In this document: positions 1-8,553 of the stretch, one piece after another
How the letters are laid out: every line of letters starts with the position of its first letter
How positions within the stretch are numbered: the first letter of the stretch is position 1
Origin: Pseudomonas veronii
GTDB lineage: Bacteria; Pseudomonadota; Gammaproteobacteria; Pseudomonadales; Pseudomonadaceae
Direction: 5' to 3'
Length of the DNA: 64,000 nucleotides
Assembly: GCF_001439695.1 (NCBI RefSeq)
Contig: NZ_JYLL01000020.1
Location: 39,518-103,517, forward strand
Program-made: the position numbers and the translations under genes
The notes under the pieces: generated by a model
The model's database searches: none
Told to the model about the DNA's origin: nothing
Seen by the model: only the letters and a program-made list of their open reading frames with translations

Positions 1-1111
1 TGTCCTTGGGATTGCTGTCGATCAGGCGACGCAGGTTCAGCACCACCGCGTTGGCCATCTCGGCGAGGGCGGGTTCGTCTACCTCGAGTTTCGACAGGCG
101 GGTTTCCAGGCCGCTGGCGGCCACCAGCGTTTCAATGGCCTGGACAAACGCTTGCGCGGCATCGGCCTCGTGCTCGAAATGGCGATCAGGCAACAGGTAC
201 GCCGCCAGCTCCGCGTATTGGCTTTGCGCCGCGCTCAGGTTGAAGCGCAGCACCGGCGCCATCACCAGGGCATTGGCGTGGCCGTGGGGAATGTGAAAAC
301 GCGCCCCCAGCGGATAGGCCAACCCATGGATCGCCGCCACCGAGGCGTTGACGAAAGCCATGCCCGCCATCAGCGAGCCTTGCAGCATCGCCGTACGCGC
401 CGCTACGTCCTGACCGTTGGCCAGCACTTTGCGCAGGTTGGCGCCCAGCAACCCCAGGGCTGCGGTGGCCAGGCCATCGGCAATAGGGTTCTTGCGGGTG
501 CGACTGGTGTAGGCCTCGATGGCATGAACCATGGCGTCCAGGCCGGTGGCAGCGGTGACCTTGGCCGGCAGACCGAGTGTCAGCAGCGGGTCGAGCACCG
601 CCACGTCCGGCATCAGTTGCGGCGAATACACCGCTTGCTTGCGCTGTTGCTCGTCAGTGATGACGGAGACCCAGGTCACTTCCGAGCCGGTGCCTGCCGT
701 GGTCGGCACCAACACCAGCGGCACCCGCTGCCCCTGGGCTTTGTCGGTGCCATACAGATCTTCCAGGGGCTGTTCGCTGTTAATCAGTAAAGCCACCAGT
801 TTGGCGGCGTCCAGGGAACTGCCGCCACCGAGGCCCAGCACGCCATCGGCCTTGAATTGACGTGCCTGCTCGGCGGCCTCCTTGACCACGGCGGACGACG
901 GATCGGGAACCACTTGGTCGAACACAGTGACCGCGCAGCCAGCCGCTTCCAGCGCCGCCTGGGCCTTGCCTGCAAAGCCGAGGCTGACGATGCCCGGATC
1001 GCACACCAGCATCACCCGTTGTGCACCGAGGCCCTTGAGTTCCGTGCCCACGCTGTGCAACGCGCCCGCTTCGCAGACAATGCGCGGCACGCTTCTGAAT
1101 TCATAATTCAT
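1..1111 (-). CDS. Iron-type alcohol dehydrogenase, 3' end outside the window
   Basis: NAD(P)-dependent group III (iron-type) alcohol dehydrogenase or maleylacetate-reductase-like enzyme; the open frame runs off the left edge without a stop, so about 370 residues are visible. Translation from the ATG at 1111 begins MNYEFRSVPRIVCEAGAL and shows the nucleotide-binding GGGSSLDAAK motif, PTTAGTGSEVT, the metal-ligand region GLDAMVHAIEAYTS and the downstream histidines in AIHGLAYPLG and FHIPHG. An AGAGGA Shine-Dalgarno lies 8 nt before the start. It follows a clear paralogue by 17 nt and is the last visible gene of the transport/dehydrogenase operon. The alcohol or aldehyde substrate cannot be read from sequence. 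Confidence 0.9.
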   Translation of the reverse strand, partial: MNYEFRSVPRIVCEAGALHSVGTELKGLGAQRVMLVCDPGIVSLGFAGKAQAALEAAGCAVTVFDQVVPDPSSAVVKEAAEQARQFKADGVLGLGGGSSLDAAKLVALLINSEQPLEDLYGTDKAQGQRVPLVLVPTTAGTGSEVTWVSVITDEQQRKQAVYSPQLMPDVAVLDPLLTLGLPAKVTAATGLDAMVHAIEAYTSRTRKNPIADGLATAALGLLGANLRKVLANGQDVAARTAMLQGSLMAGMAFVNASVAAIHGLAYPLGARFHIPHGHANALVMAPVLRFNLSAAQSQYAELAAYLLPDRHFEHEADAAQAFVQAIETLVAASGLETRLSKLEVDEPALAEMANAVVLNLRRLIDSNPKD

Positions 1112-1128
1112 CGGTCAATCCTCTCTGT

Positions 1129-2283
1129 TTACAGCACCGAGGCATAAATGGCGCGGGCATCGTCGCGGGTTACCGGACGCGGGTTATTGATGAGCAGGCG
1201 CTCGACCTTCATCGCGTCATCAGTCAGGCGATCCAGGTCGTCGGCAGTCACGCCCACGTCCCGCAGCCGCTGGGCAAATGGCATGCGTTCCACCAACCGG
1301 GTCATGAACTCAATGAAGGCATCGCAGGCCAGTGCCTCGCTGGCAAAGCGCTGCCCCGGCAGCACCGCCGCCGCCAGTTGCGCGTACAACGCCGAGGCTG
1401 CGGGACGATTGAAGTTCAGCACCGGCACCAGCACCAGGGCGTTGCTCAAACCGTGGGGTACATGGAAGTGGCCGCCCAACGGATACGCCAGCGCATGCAC
1501 CGCCGCCACCGGCGAGTTGGCAAAGGCCATGCCCGCGAGCATCGAGCCCAGGAGCATGTCGGAACGGGCCTGCAAATCACCCGGCTCGGCCAGGACCCGA
1601 TCCAGATTGCCCGCCAGCAGGCGCAACGCCTGCACTGCCAGGCCATCGGACAGCACATTCTTCTTGTGCACGCTGGTGTACGCCTCGATGGCATGGACCA
1701 TGGCATCGACACCGGTCATGGCGCTGACGGCAGCAGGCAAGCCAACGGTCAGGCGGGCATCCAGCAGCGCGATATCCGGATACAACAATGGGCTGACCAC
1801 GCCCTTCTTCTCATGACTGGGGGTGGTGACAATCGCCACCGCCGTCACTTCCGAGCCCGTACCCGCCGTGGTCGGCACCTGGATCAATGGCAAGCGCGGG
1901 CCTTGGGCCAGGTTGATACCGTAGATCGACTCCAGCGCCTGTTCGCGGCCACAGAGCAAGGCCACCAACTTCGCGGTGTCCAGGGAGCTGCCGCCACCCA
2001 GGCCGATCACTGCTTGGGCACGGCAGTTACGCGCGGCATCCACCGCGTCCTGCACCGATTCCGACGGCGGATCGGCCTGCACATCGCTGTACAGCGTCGC
2101 TTCGACCCCGGCTTCGCGTAGGGCCCGCAAGGGTGCATCCAGCAAACCGGCGCGCAACAGCCCCGGATCGCTGACCAGCAATACCCGCTCGGCCTTCAGC
2201 TCGCGGCACAAGGTGCCCAGGCGTAATGCGCCATCGATCTCGCAAATCACCCGAGGCGTGGTTTCAAAGTTAAACGTCGACAT
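1129..2283 (-). CDS. Iron-containing alcohol dehydrogenase
   Basis: Complete 384-residue group III alcohol dehydrogenase, a normal length for the family. The glycine-rich NAD-binding motif GGGSSLDTAK is at residues 96-105. D193, H197, H263 and H277 lie at the positions expected for the iron ligands of FucO-like enzymes, so the protein should be catalytically competent. It lies 9 nt downstream of livF and 17 nt upstream of its paralogue, so it is probably co-transcribed with the ABC transporter and oxidises or reduces a compound imported by it. Having two tandem copies suggests either broadened substrate range or two successive steps. Confidence 0.93.
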   Translation of the reverse strand: MSTFNFETTPRVICEIDGALRLGTLCRELKAERVLLVSDPGLLRAGLLDAPLRALREAGVEATLYSDVQADPPSESVQDAVDAARNCRAQAVIGLGGGSSLDTAKLVALLCGREQALESIYGINLAQGPRLPLIQVPTTAGTGSEVTAVAIVTTPSHEKKGVVSPLLYPDIALLDARLTVGLPAAVSAMTGVDAMVHAIEAYTSVHKKNVLSDGLAVQALRLLAGNLDRVLAEPGDLQARSDMLLGSMLAGMAFANSPVAAVHALAYPLGGHFHVPHGLSNALVLVPVLNFNRPAASALYAQLAAAVLPGQRFASEALACDAFIEFMTRLVERMPFAQRLRDVGVTADDLDRLTDDAMKVERLLINNPRPVTRDDARAIYASVL

Positions 2284-2292
2284 TTATCTGCC

Positions 2293-2940
2293 CTACCCTG
2301 CTGTCACGCTGCCGCGCTCGATGCGGAACAACGCATCGACCAGGTCGGCAGAGTGTGTGTCATCGGATTCGGAGATCAGCACGCACAGGCCTTCCTGGCC
2401 CAGTTTTGCGATCACCTCGCTCAAACGCCGGGACAACACCGGCGCCACACCCTCGAAAGGTTCGTCCAGAATCAGCAACTGGTTGCCCGGCATCAGCGCG
2501 CGGGCCAAAGCCACCAGCTTCTGCTGGCCACCGGACAACTGCATGGCCTTGCGGTCACGGAACTGGGCGATTTCCGGAATCAGACCGTAGACCCATTCCA
2601 GGCGCTGCTTGCTGTCGGCCAGTTTATTGGCCCACACCGGCAGCATGATGTTCTCTTCCACGGTCAGCGCCGGGATCAGGCGCCGGTCTTCCGGCAAGTA
2701 GCTGATACCCGTCGCCGCACGAGTAAAGGCCGGTTGCGCGCAGAGGTCCTGCCCATCGAAAAACATTTCGCCGGTGTCAGTGGGCAACAACCCCATGATG
2801 GCGCGGATCAAGGTGGTCTTGCCGGCGCCATTGTGGCCGATCAAGCCGACCATTTGCCCGGGGCCTACGTACAGCGACACGTCATTGAGGATCGGTATGC
2901 CTTCAATCGACACGTTGAGATTGCGAATTTCCAGGCTCAT
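2293..2940 (-). CDS. livF: Branched-chain amino acid/amide-type ABC transporter ATPase LivF
   Basis: Second ATPase of a HAAT-type (branched-chain amino acid/amide) importer, 215 residues. Walker A GHNGAGKT is at residues 35-42, followed by a Q-loop region, the signature LSGGQQK and Walker B LLILDEP. Its length is slightly shorter than typical LivF. The start codon overlaps the end of livG by four bases (ATGA), showing translational coupling. It would work in the cytoplasm with LivG to power LivHM; the cargo is unknown because the family also carries urea, short-chain amides and aromatic compounds. Confidence 0.92.
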   Translation of the reverse strand: MSLEIRNLNVSIEGIPILNDVSLYVGPGQMVGLIGHNGAGKTTLIRAIMGLLPTDTGEMFFDGQDLCAQPAFTRAATGISYLPEDRRLIPALTVEENIMLPVWANKLADSKQRLEWVYGLIPEIAQFRDRKAMQLSGGQQKLVALARALMPGNQLLILDEPFEGVAPVLSRRLSEVIAKLGQEGLCVLISESDDTHSADLVDALFRIERGSVTAG

Positions 2941-3731
2941 TTCACGGCCCTCCTTTGCGCCTTGTCGTGGGCCTTGTCGTGGGCTTTGGCGCCGCCGGTG
3001 ACGAACTCCTGCACCCGAGCATTGGCCAACACCTCTTGCGGGGCGCCGTCGGCCAGGACTTCACCGCTGTAGAACGCAAGGATGCGCGACACATAGCGGC
3101 GTACCACGTCCATGTCATGTTCGACGAACAGCACGGTCACTTGATGTTCGGCGACTACCCGCATCACGGTGTCCATCAGCGCGGTTTTCTCTTCGGCGCT
3201 GACACCGCTGGTGGGCTCGTCGAGCAGCAACATCTGTGGGTCACCGATCAACGCCATGGCGATGTCGATGAGTTTGCGCACCCCTTGCGGCACCGCCGTG
3301 ACCAGGGTGTCGCGCCATTGCGGTATGCCGAACTCTGCGAGAATGGCGTCGGCGCGGGCGATCCGTGCGGCGCTGCGCACGGGCGCCAGCAGCGCTGGAA
3401 ACGGACTTTCTGCCGCCGCCACCGCGATCAGCAGGTTGTCCAGCACGCTCAATTGCGGGAACAGTTGGGCGACCTGGAACGAACGGGCCATGCCCGAGCG
3501 GGTAATCGCCCGTGGCGTGCGGCCAATGATCGACTGGTTATTGAAGAGGATCTCGCCCCGGCTCGGCTTCAAGTAACCCGTGACCATATTGATGAAGGTG
3601 GTCTTGCCGGCGCCGTTGGAGCCGATTACACCGACCACTTCCCCTTTGTTGATCCGCACATTGACGTCCTTGGCCGCAGTGACGGCGCCGAACTCTTTGC
3701 ACAGGCCCTGGGTTTCGAGAATGCAGGTCAT
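2937..3731 (-). CDS. livG: Branched-chain amino acid/amide-type ABC transporter ATPase LivG
   Basis: First ATPase of the HAAT importer, 264 residues. Walker A GSNGAGKT is at residues 37-44 and Walker B is MLLLDEPTSG. The usual LSGGQ signature is replaced by VPQGVRK, which is unusual, although the surrounding context (KLIDIAMALIGDP) is that of LivG. The C-terminus ends in a lysine-rich tail with a duplicated HDKA unit. It overlaps livM by four bases upstream and livF downstream. With LivF it should energise transport; whether the altered signature lowers ATPase activity cannot be told from sequence. Confidence 0.92.
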   Translation of the reverse strand: MTCILETQGLCKEFGAVTAAKDVNVRINKGEVVGVIGSNGAGKTTFINMVTGYLKPSRGEILFNNQSIIGRTPRAITRSGMARSFQVAQLFPQLSVLDNLLIAVAAAESPFPALLAPVRSAARIARADAILAEFGIPQWRDTLVTAVPQGVRKLIDIAMALIGDPQMLLLDEPTSGVSAEEKTALMDTVMRVVAEHQVTVLFVEHDMDVVRRYVSRILAFYSGEVLADGAPQEVLANARVQEFVTGGAKAHDKAHDKAQRRAVK

Positions 3732-4672
3732 GCTTTGGCCCTCCTGGCGTTACCGGTAAATAGGCTCCACAAGCCCTTGGGCAGGAACACGATGATCGCC
3801 AACAAGGTGAAGCCCAGGATCATCTGCCAGCTATGGGGCACCAGTTCGATGGCGTAAGTGCGCACCACGGCAAACACTATGGCGGCGATAAAGGGGGCGG
3901 CCACGTGGGCGGTGCCGCCGAGCAAGGCGATGAACACGAACTCGCCGGAGGTGATCCAGTAGGCCATTTCCGGGTCGATATGCCCGGCGGACAGCGCCAT
4001 GAAACCACCACCCAATGCCGATACCGCCGCGGCTGCGACGTAGTTCATGTACAGCACCCAGCGCGGGGACTGGCCGAGGTACTCGACCCGCACTTCGTTT
4101 TCACGGATGGCTTCGCACATCATCCCGGCGCTGCTGCGGCTGTAGCGATGCAGCAACACCGCCAGTACCGCCGAGCAGGCAATGATGATCATGAACAGCG
4201 CCAGCGGCCCCTGCCCGGAAGCCGGCGACCAGCCAAACAGTGTCCAGGCCTTGACGTTGAAGCCGTCGGTACTGCCCAGGGCCGAGCTTTTCACCAGCAC
4301 GCCGTAGAGGATCATCGAGAACGCCAGCGATAGCATGGCAAAGAAAATCTCCCGATAGCGGGTCATCAGCAGACCCAGAATCATCGCCAGCAGCACCGCC
4401 GCGCCAACGCCGATCACCAACAGCAGGGCCAGGTCGCTGATGTTGAGGAAGTGCCCGCTCATGCCCACGGCGTAGCCACCGACACAGAAGAACAGGCCCT
4501 GACCAAAGGTCACCAGGCCGGCGCGCATCTGCATCACCACGCCTTGCACCACCATGGCCTTGGCCAGCGCCATGGTCAGCAGGAACACCAGCCATTGCGG
4601 GGCAATCCAGCCACCGGCGGCCAGTAACGCTGCAACCGCCAGTAGAATCAGTTCGGTTTTATCCAGGCGCAT
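3728..4672 (-). CDS. livM: Branched-chain amino acid/amide-type ABC permease LivM
   Basis: Inner-membrane permease of the HAAT importer, 314 residues from the ATG at 4672 (MRLDKTELILLAVAALLAAG). A longer in-frame extension upstream is out-of-frame livH sequence and was rejected. Multiple hydrophobic segments alternate with charged loops, and the conserved cytoplasmic loop containing GLLMTRYREIFFAMLSLAFS is present. The ATG overlaps the livH stop in a TGATG arrangement, and the 3' end overlaps livG. It pairs with LivH to form the channel. Confidence 0.93.
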   Translation of the reverse strand: MRLDKTELILLAVAALLAAGGWIAPQWLVFLLTMALAKAMVVQGVVMQMRAGLVTFGQGLFFCVGGYAVGMSGHFLNISDLALLLVIGVGAAVLLAMILGLLMTRYREIFFAMLSLAFSMILYGVLVKSSALGSTDGFNVKAWTLFGWSPASGQGPLALFMIIIACSAVLAVLLHRYSRSSAGMMCEAIRENEVRVEYLGQSPRWVLYMNYVAAAAVSALGGGFMALSAGHIDPEMAYWITSGEFVFIALLGGTAHVAAPFIAAIVFAVVRTYAIELVPHSWQMILGFTLLAIIVFLPKGLWSLFTGNARRAKA

Positions 4673-5571
4673 CAGATTTTCCTCGCAAGCACGCGGCCGA
4701 ACAGGCCTTGCGGACGTACCGCCAGAACCAGCGCCATGACGCCGTAAATCACAAAGAGTTCGAATTCCGGCGCGTAGTGCACCGCCGCCGCACGGCTCAG
4801 TCCCACCAGCAAGGCGCCTACTGCCGCGCCTTCGATACTGCCCATGCCACCGATGACCACCACGGCGAAGGCCAGGACGATGATTTCCACGCCCATGCCC
4901 GGCACCACTGAAATCGCCGGAGCAGTCAAGGCACCAGCCAAGGTGCCGAGCATGGTGCCCAGCACAAAGACCAGGGTGAACATGCGCTTGACGTTCACGC
5001 CCATGGCCATGGCCACTTCGCGGTCGTGGATCACAGCCCGCAGGACCTTGCCCTGGTTGGTGCGTTCCAGCCACAGGTACAAGCCCAGCCCGAGCACCAG
5101 CGACACACCCACCAGCATCAGGTCGTAATTGGACACCTTCAATCCGGCCAGGGCGCTGCGGCCCATTTCGGCATAGGGTTGATAGGCGAAATAGGGGTTC
5201 ACGCCCCAGATCATTTTCATGGTGTCTTCCAACACCAGCAGCAGCGCGTAGGTGATGATCACCATCAGCACTTCGTCGCGGCCGTACATGAACTTGAGCA
5301 GGCCGCGCTCGATAATCAGGCCGACGATCAGCCCAGCCACCAGGGCACAGCCAAGCATCAGCAGGTAACCGGCCCAGACTGGGCCGATGCCGTTATTGAA
5401 ATACCAGCCCACCAGCGAGGCGGCGGTGTAGGCGCCAATGGCATAGAAGCTACCGTGGGCCATGTTCAGGATCCGCATGACCCCGTAGATCACCGTCAGC
5501 CCGGCCGCGACCAGAAACAGCCACGAGGCATAGATGGTGCCGTCAATCAGCACCGCGAAAAGACTCATCAT
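4672..5571 (-). CDS. livH: Branched-chain amino acid/amide-type ABC permease LivH
   Basis: Inner-membrane permease, 299 residues from the ATG-ATG pair at 5571/5568 (MMSLFAVLIDGTIYASWLFL). An in-frame upstream start at 5628 would add 19 residues lacking membrane character and would run through a predicted terminator hairpin, so it was not used. The protein has the LivH hallmarks GLTVIYGVMRILNMAHG near the N-terminus and GGMGSIEGAAVGALLVG near the C-terminus. It is separated from the upstream binding-protein gene by 71 nt containing a partial terminator and is translationally coupled to livM. Confidence 0.93.
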   Translation of the reverse strand: MMSLFAVLIDGTIYASWLFLVAAGLTVIYGVMRILNMAHGSFYAIGAYTAASLVGWYFNNGIGPVWAGYLLMLGCALVAGLIVGLIIERGLLKFMYGRDEVLMVIITYALLLVLEDTMKMIWGVNPYFAYQPYAEMGRSALAGLKVSNYDLMLVGVSLVLGLGLYLWLERTNQGKVLRAVIHDREVAMAMGVNVKRMFTLVFVLGTMLGTLAGALTAPAISVVPGMGVEIIVLAFAVVVIGGMGSIEGAAVGALLVGLSRAAAVHYAPEFELFVIYGVMALVLAVRPQGLFGRVLARKI

Positions 5572-5588
5572 AGAGGTCCTACCTTGGC

Positions 5589-5620
5589 AAAAAGGTGGCG
5601 GCGCCACAGGGCCGCCACTT
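5589..5620 (-). terminator. Intra-operon (partial) terminator between binding protein and livH
   Basis: Read on the minus strand, an 8-bp perfect stem (arms at 5611-5618 and 5595-5602, GTGGCGGC pairing with GCCGCCAC) with an 8-nt loop is followed by a short CCTTTTT tract (A run at 5589-5593 on the plus strand). It lies between the solute-binding protein gene and livH. Such stems in importer operons usually lower expression of the permease/ATPase genes relative to the binding protein. Confidence 0.65.
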
Positions 5621-5642
5621 CGGATCAATCAAGCGAGGTTGA

Positions 5643-6962
5643 TCAGTTGCACTGGGCACCGGGGAAGCCAGCCTTGATCCACTCCAGAGCGGTGGTGCCG
5701 TCCGGTGGGGTCACGCACTCACCAGAGAAAGCGATGACGTTTTGCACGCTGCCTTTCTTACTGGCCTTGTCGTACTGGTACTCGCCATAGGAAATGCCCT
5801 GCATGGCCTGATGGCCGCCGGCGCGGGCCATTTGTACGGTGCCGGACACCGATTCAAAGGTCGCGCCCTTGAAGGCCTTGGCGATTTCCAGCGGCGCCGG
5901 GATCTTGCCCGATTCAACCTTGGCGTTTTCCGCCGCGTGCTTGAGTCCGAGAATGGCCTGGGCCATTTTGCTCGCGGGGTAAGTCGGCGCGGTGTTGTAC
6001 GCGGTTTGGTACTTGTCCTTGAACCAGCGATTGAGTTCGTTATCCGGCGCGAACGCACCGAACGGGCCCCGACCGCCGATAATCATGCCGTTCGGCGCCT
6101 GGTCCTTGTAGCGGTCCAGGGCAGACTCGCCGCAGGTCAGCACGGCGGTGGCGTCTTCCAGCAGGCCACGGGCGTTGGCTTGCAACACCAGGGCTTCCAT
6201 GTCGCCGCCCCAGAAGCTGGAGTGGATGATGTCCGGACGCTTGACCGACAGTGCGGAAATCTCCGCGCCGTATTGGCCCTGGAAGACCTTCGGCATCTGC
6301 GACTCGACCACCTTGGCCTTGGGCATCAACTGCTCCATGGAGTGGGTGAAGTCGTTCCAGCTGTCCTGGCCCCAGGCGTAGTTCTGCTGGATGCCGGCAA
6401 CTTTCTGCGCGTCCGGGCGGGTCTTGGTCAGGTAACGGGCGGCGCCGATATTGTCCACGGCCGCATCGAGGCTGGTGCGGAACACGAATTGCGGGGTCTT
6501 GTCTTCGTTGAACAACTGGGAAGTGCCGCAATCGTAGAACACGGTCATGGCACCCAGTTCTTCGGCCACAGGCGCAATGGCCAAGCAGTCACCGGAAGAA
6601 ATGTAGCCAACCACCGCATCAACCTTCTGGCGCTGCACCAGGTTACGGAACTCTTCGACCTGTTTGGCCGCGCCGCCCGCCTCGTCGATGATCACCACCT
6701 CGATTTCGGCACCGTTGATACCGATGGTGTTGTAAGGCACCGGGAGCTTGCCTTTGTTTAGCCCTTCCACCAGCACTTTGGCGGCGTTCGCGGAGGGCTC
6801 GCCGAACGGCCCGGCTGCTGGACCCGATAGAAAAGTCACCACGCCGATGCGGAACTTGCCGTTCTCGGCAGCCATGGCCGAGGAGCCCATGGACAGTGCC
6901 AAGCCAGCGGTAATGGCTAAGGTCAAAGGGTGTTTCAGTGCGCTTTTCTTATAGTTGTTCAT
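5643..6962 (-). CDS. Periplasmic solute-binding protein of the HAAT transporter
   Basis: Type I periplasmic binding protein (Peripla_BP_6 / urea-amide-leucine binding fold), 439 residues from the ATG at 6962, which has GGAAG eight bases upstream; an in-frame GTG at 6974 is less likely. Residues 1-31 form a typical Sec signal peptide with a hydrophobic core and an AMA-AE cleavage site. The mature protein begins KFRIGVVTFLSGPAAGPFGEP, the characteristic N-terminal strand of this family. It lies just upstream of livH and should deliver substrate to LivHM. A second binding protein precedes it, so the transporter may recognise two ligands. Confidence 0.9.
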   Translation of the reverse strand: MNNYKKSALKHPLTLAITAGLALSMGSSAMAAENGKFRIGVVTFLSGPAAGPFGEPSANAAKVLVEGLNKGKLPVPYNTIGINGAEIEVVIIDEAGGAAKQVEEFRNLVQRQKVDAVVGYISSGDCLAIAPVAEELGAMTVFYDCGTSQLFNEDKTPQFVFRTSLDAAVDNIGAARYLTKTRPDAQKVAGIQQNYAWGQDSWNDFTHSMEQLMPKAKVVESQMPKVFQGQYGAEISALSVKRPDIIHSSFWGGDMEALVLQANARGLLEDATAVLTCGESALDRYKDQAPNGMIIGGRGPFGAFAPDNELNRWFKDKYQTAYNTAPTYPASKMAQAILGLKHAAENAKVESGKIPAPLEIAKAFKGATFESVSGTVQMARAGGHQAMQGISYGEYQYDKASKKGSVQNVIAFSGECVTPPDGTTALEWIKAGFPGAQCN

Positions 6963-6992
6963 CTGTGCTTCCACTGTCGATTAATGAGTTGA

Positions 6993-8324
6993 CTAAGGAC
7001 TCTCGGGACGGCTGTTTTTCGAGCCAGGGCTTTCAGCGGCCATGCGACGTTTGATGGTGGCGCTGCTTTGCTGCAGTTCCTGGGCGGAATACACCGCCCA
7101 ATTGCCCAGCATGGCCTTGGCGGGCGGGTAGTCGTTGTTGAGTACCGGTGTGCCGATGGCCTGGGTCTGCTGGATCTGGTGGGTTTGTGGGTCGATCCGC
7201 GAGACAAACCCGGGCGGGTCTTCCGGCAGGGCGATCTCCAAACCCTCCAGGGCACGGATCAACGCCTGGGTGTCAGTGCTGCCCGCGGCTTTTTCGTAGG
7301 CTTTGGCCAGCACCATGACCCCGGTATAGGCGCCTTGGGCGGCGTAGGTCGGGTAGCGACCGTTCAAGGCCTGGAAGCGCTCGACAAAGGAGCGATTGCG
7401 CGGCGTGTCCGGCCAGTTGTTGTGGTGCCGCGCCGAGAGGATCAGCCCGGGCGGTGCTTTGTCGCCCAGGGACACCAGGAAATCGTAGTTGCCACCGGTG
7501 TCGAAGTTGGCTAGGCGCGACGTGGCGAACAATTGGGTGCCGGCCGCCTGCTTGACGAAGGCGTGGAAGTCACCGCCCCACAGGGCCGAGACAATGATGT
7601 CGGGCTTGGCTTGTTCCAGGGCGGCGATATAGGCCGAATAGTCAGGCTCATACAGGCGTGGCCAGAGCTCGGTGACGTCCTCAAACTTAACCCCCAGTTG
7701 GGCAAAGGCTTCGTGCAAGTCATCACGGGACACATGGCCGTATTCGTAATCCGGGCCGATGAACGCCAAGCGTTTCCAGCCGGTTTGTTGTTGCAGGGCT
7801 TGCAGGTAGCGGGCACCGGCGGCCATCGAGGTCCAGGTGTCATTGGTGACCCGGAAGTAGTACGGGTGGCCGTTTTCCAGGGGCATGCGCGAGGACGCAT
7901 GGTCGGTGCCGATCATCAACACCTTCTCGCGCTTGGCCAACTGGCTGACCGCCAGGCCCACGCCGGACGAGACCATGCCGCACAGCACTTGCACACCGTC
8001 CTGGTGGATAAAGTTTTTAGCAAGGCCTACGCCGTAGGAAGCCTTGGACTGGTCGTCGTCGATAATCACCCGCAGGCGCGGCACTTGCTGGCCGGCCTCG
8101 CGCTGGGCCTGCAACTCGCCGAGGGCGAGCTGAATCCCGGCGATGCTGTCCTGGCCGTAGATCACTGCGCGCTCGGTCATCGGGTACAGGCAACCCATGG
8201 TCAGGTCCGCCTGGGAGGCGGCCGCGCCCAACTCCACGCGGCCGACCTGGGCTGAGGCAACAACGCTCAGCAGCAGACCGCCCAATGTGAGCGCGCAATG
8301 AAACCATGGTCGTGGCAGTGACAT
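6993..8324 (-). CDS. Second periplasmic branched-chain/amide-type substrate-binding protein
   Basis: 443-residue type I periplasmic binding protein with a signal peptide (hydrophobic core LTLGGLLLSVVASA, cleavage after ASA). The mature part has the family pattern TMGCLYPMTERAVIYGQDSIAGIQLAL and a long ABC-substrate-binding core. It is the first gene behind the predicted sigma-54 promoter and lies 30 nt upstream of the other binding protein. It is clearly divergent from that neighbour, so it may serve a different ligand or act as a sensor partner for the two-component system. This is inferred only from gene order. Confidence 0.85.
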   Translation of the reverse strand: MSLPRPWFHCALTLGGLLLSVVASAQVGRVELGAAASQADLTMGCLYPMTERAVIYGQDSIAGIQLALGELQAQREAGQQVPRLRVIIDDDQSKASYGVGLAKNFIHQDGVQVLCGMVSSGVGLAVSQLAKREKVLMIGTDHASSRMPLENGHPYYFRVTNDTWTSMAAGARYLQALQQQTGWKRLAFIGPDYEYGHVSRDDLHEAFAQLGVKFEDVTELWPRLYEPDYSAYIAALEQAKPDIIVSALWGGDFHAFVKQAAGTQLFATSRLANFDTGGNYDFLVSLGDKAPPGLILSARHHNNWPDTPRNRSFVERFQALNGRYPTYAAQGAYTGVMVLAKAYEKAAGSTDTQALIRALEGLEIALPEDPPGFVSRIDPQTHQIQQTQAIGTPVLNNDYPPAKAMLGNWAVYSAQELQQSSATIKRRMAAESPGSKNSRPESP

Positions 8325-8377
8325 AGAAATCCTTTAGGGCGTTGGCAACGCCTCTTGTTAGTTAGCCAGAGGGATAG

Positions 8378-8394
8378 AGCAAAGGGTGTGCCAG
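8378..8394 (-). promoter_or_regulatory. Predicted sigma-54 (-24/-12) promoter
   Basis: On the minus strand the sequence CTGGCACACCCTTTGCT matches the RpoN consensus YTGGCACGRNNNTTGCW at nearly every position, with the invariant GG and GC ten bases apart. Transcription would start about 40-45 nt before the binding-protein ATG at 8324. The adjacent sigma-54 activator gene and upstream dyads make this strong. Confidence 0.85.
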
Positions 8395-8417
8395 GACGCT
8401 GGCACAGACGGATTTTC

Positions 8418-8520
8418 GTGTGAGCGAGCTGGCTCCGGGCGGCGTTCCTACGATGACGAAGTCACATTCATCGGGGATGTTGGCGGGAACAACACTATCG
8501 CGAGCAGGCTCGCTCTCACA
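8418..8520. repeat. Pseudomonas-type intergenic palindromic repeat
   Basis: GTGTGAGCGAGC at 8418-8429 faces GCTCGCTCTCACA at 8508-8520, a pattern of inverted GAGCGAGC arms I associate with REP-like elements common between Pseudomonas genes. It lies between the sigma-54 promoter and the upstream activator dyads and may place a bend between them, though that is speculation. Confidence 0.5.
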
Positions 8521-8553
8521 TGGGTATGCTGCTTTGAGCGGTGCCCACGTGGC

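Noticed and set aside
6..1147. Plus-strand frames opposite the alcohol dehydrogenases
   Set aside because: They are antisense shadows of two clear dehydrogenase genes and give His/Arg/Gln-rich products.
3728..5074. Long version of LivM (448 codons)
   Set aside because: The first 134 codons are the livH gene read in another frame; the membrane protein starts at 4672 in a TGATG overlap.
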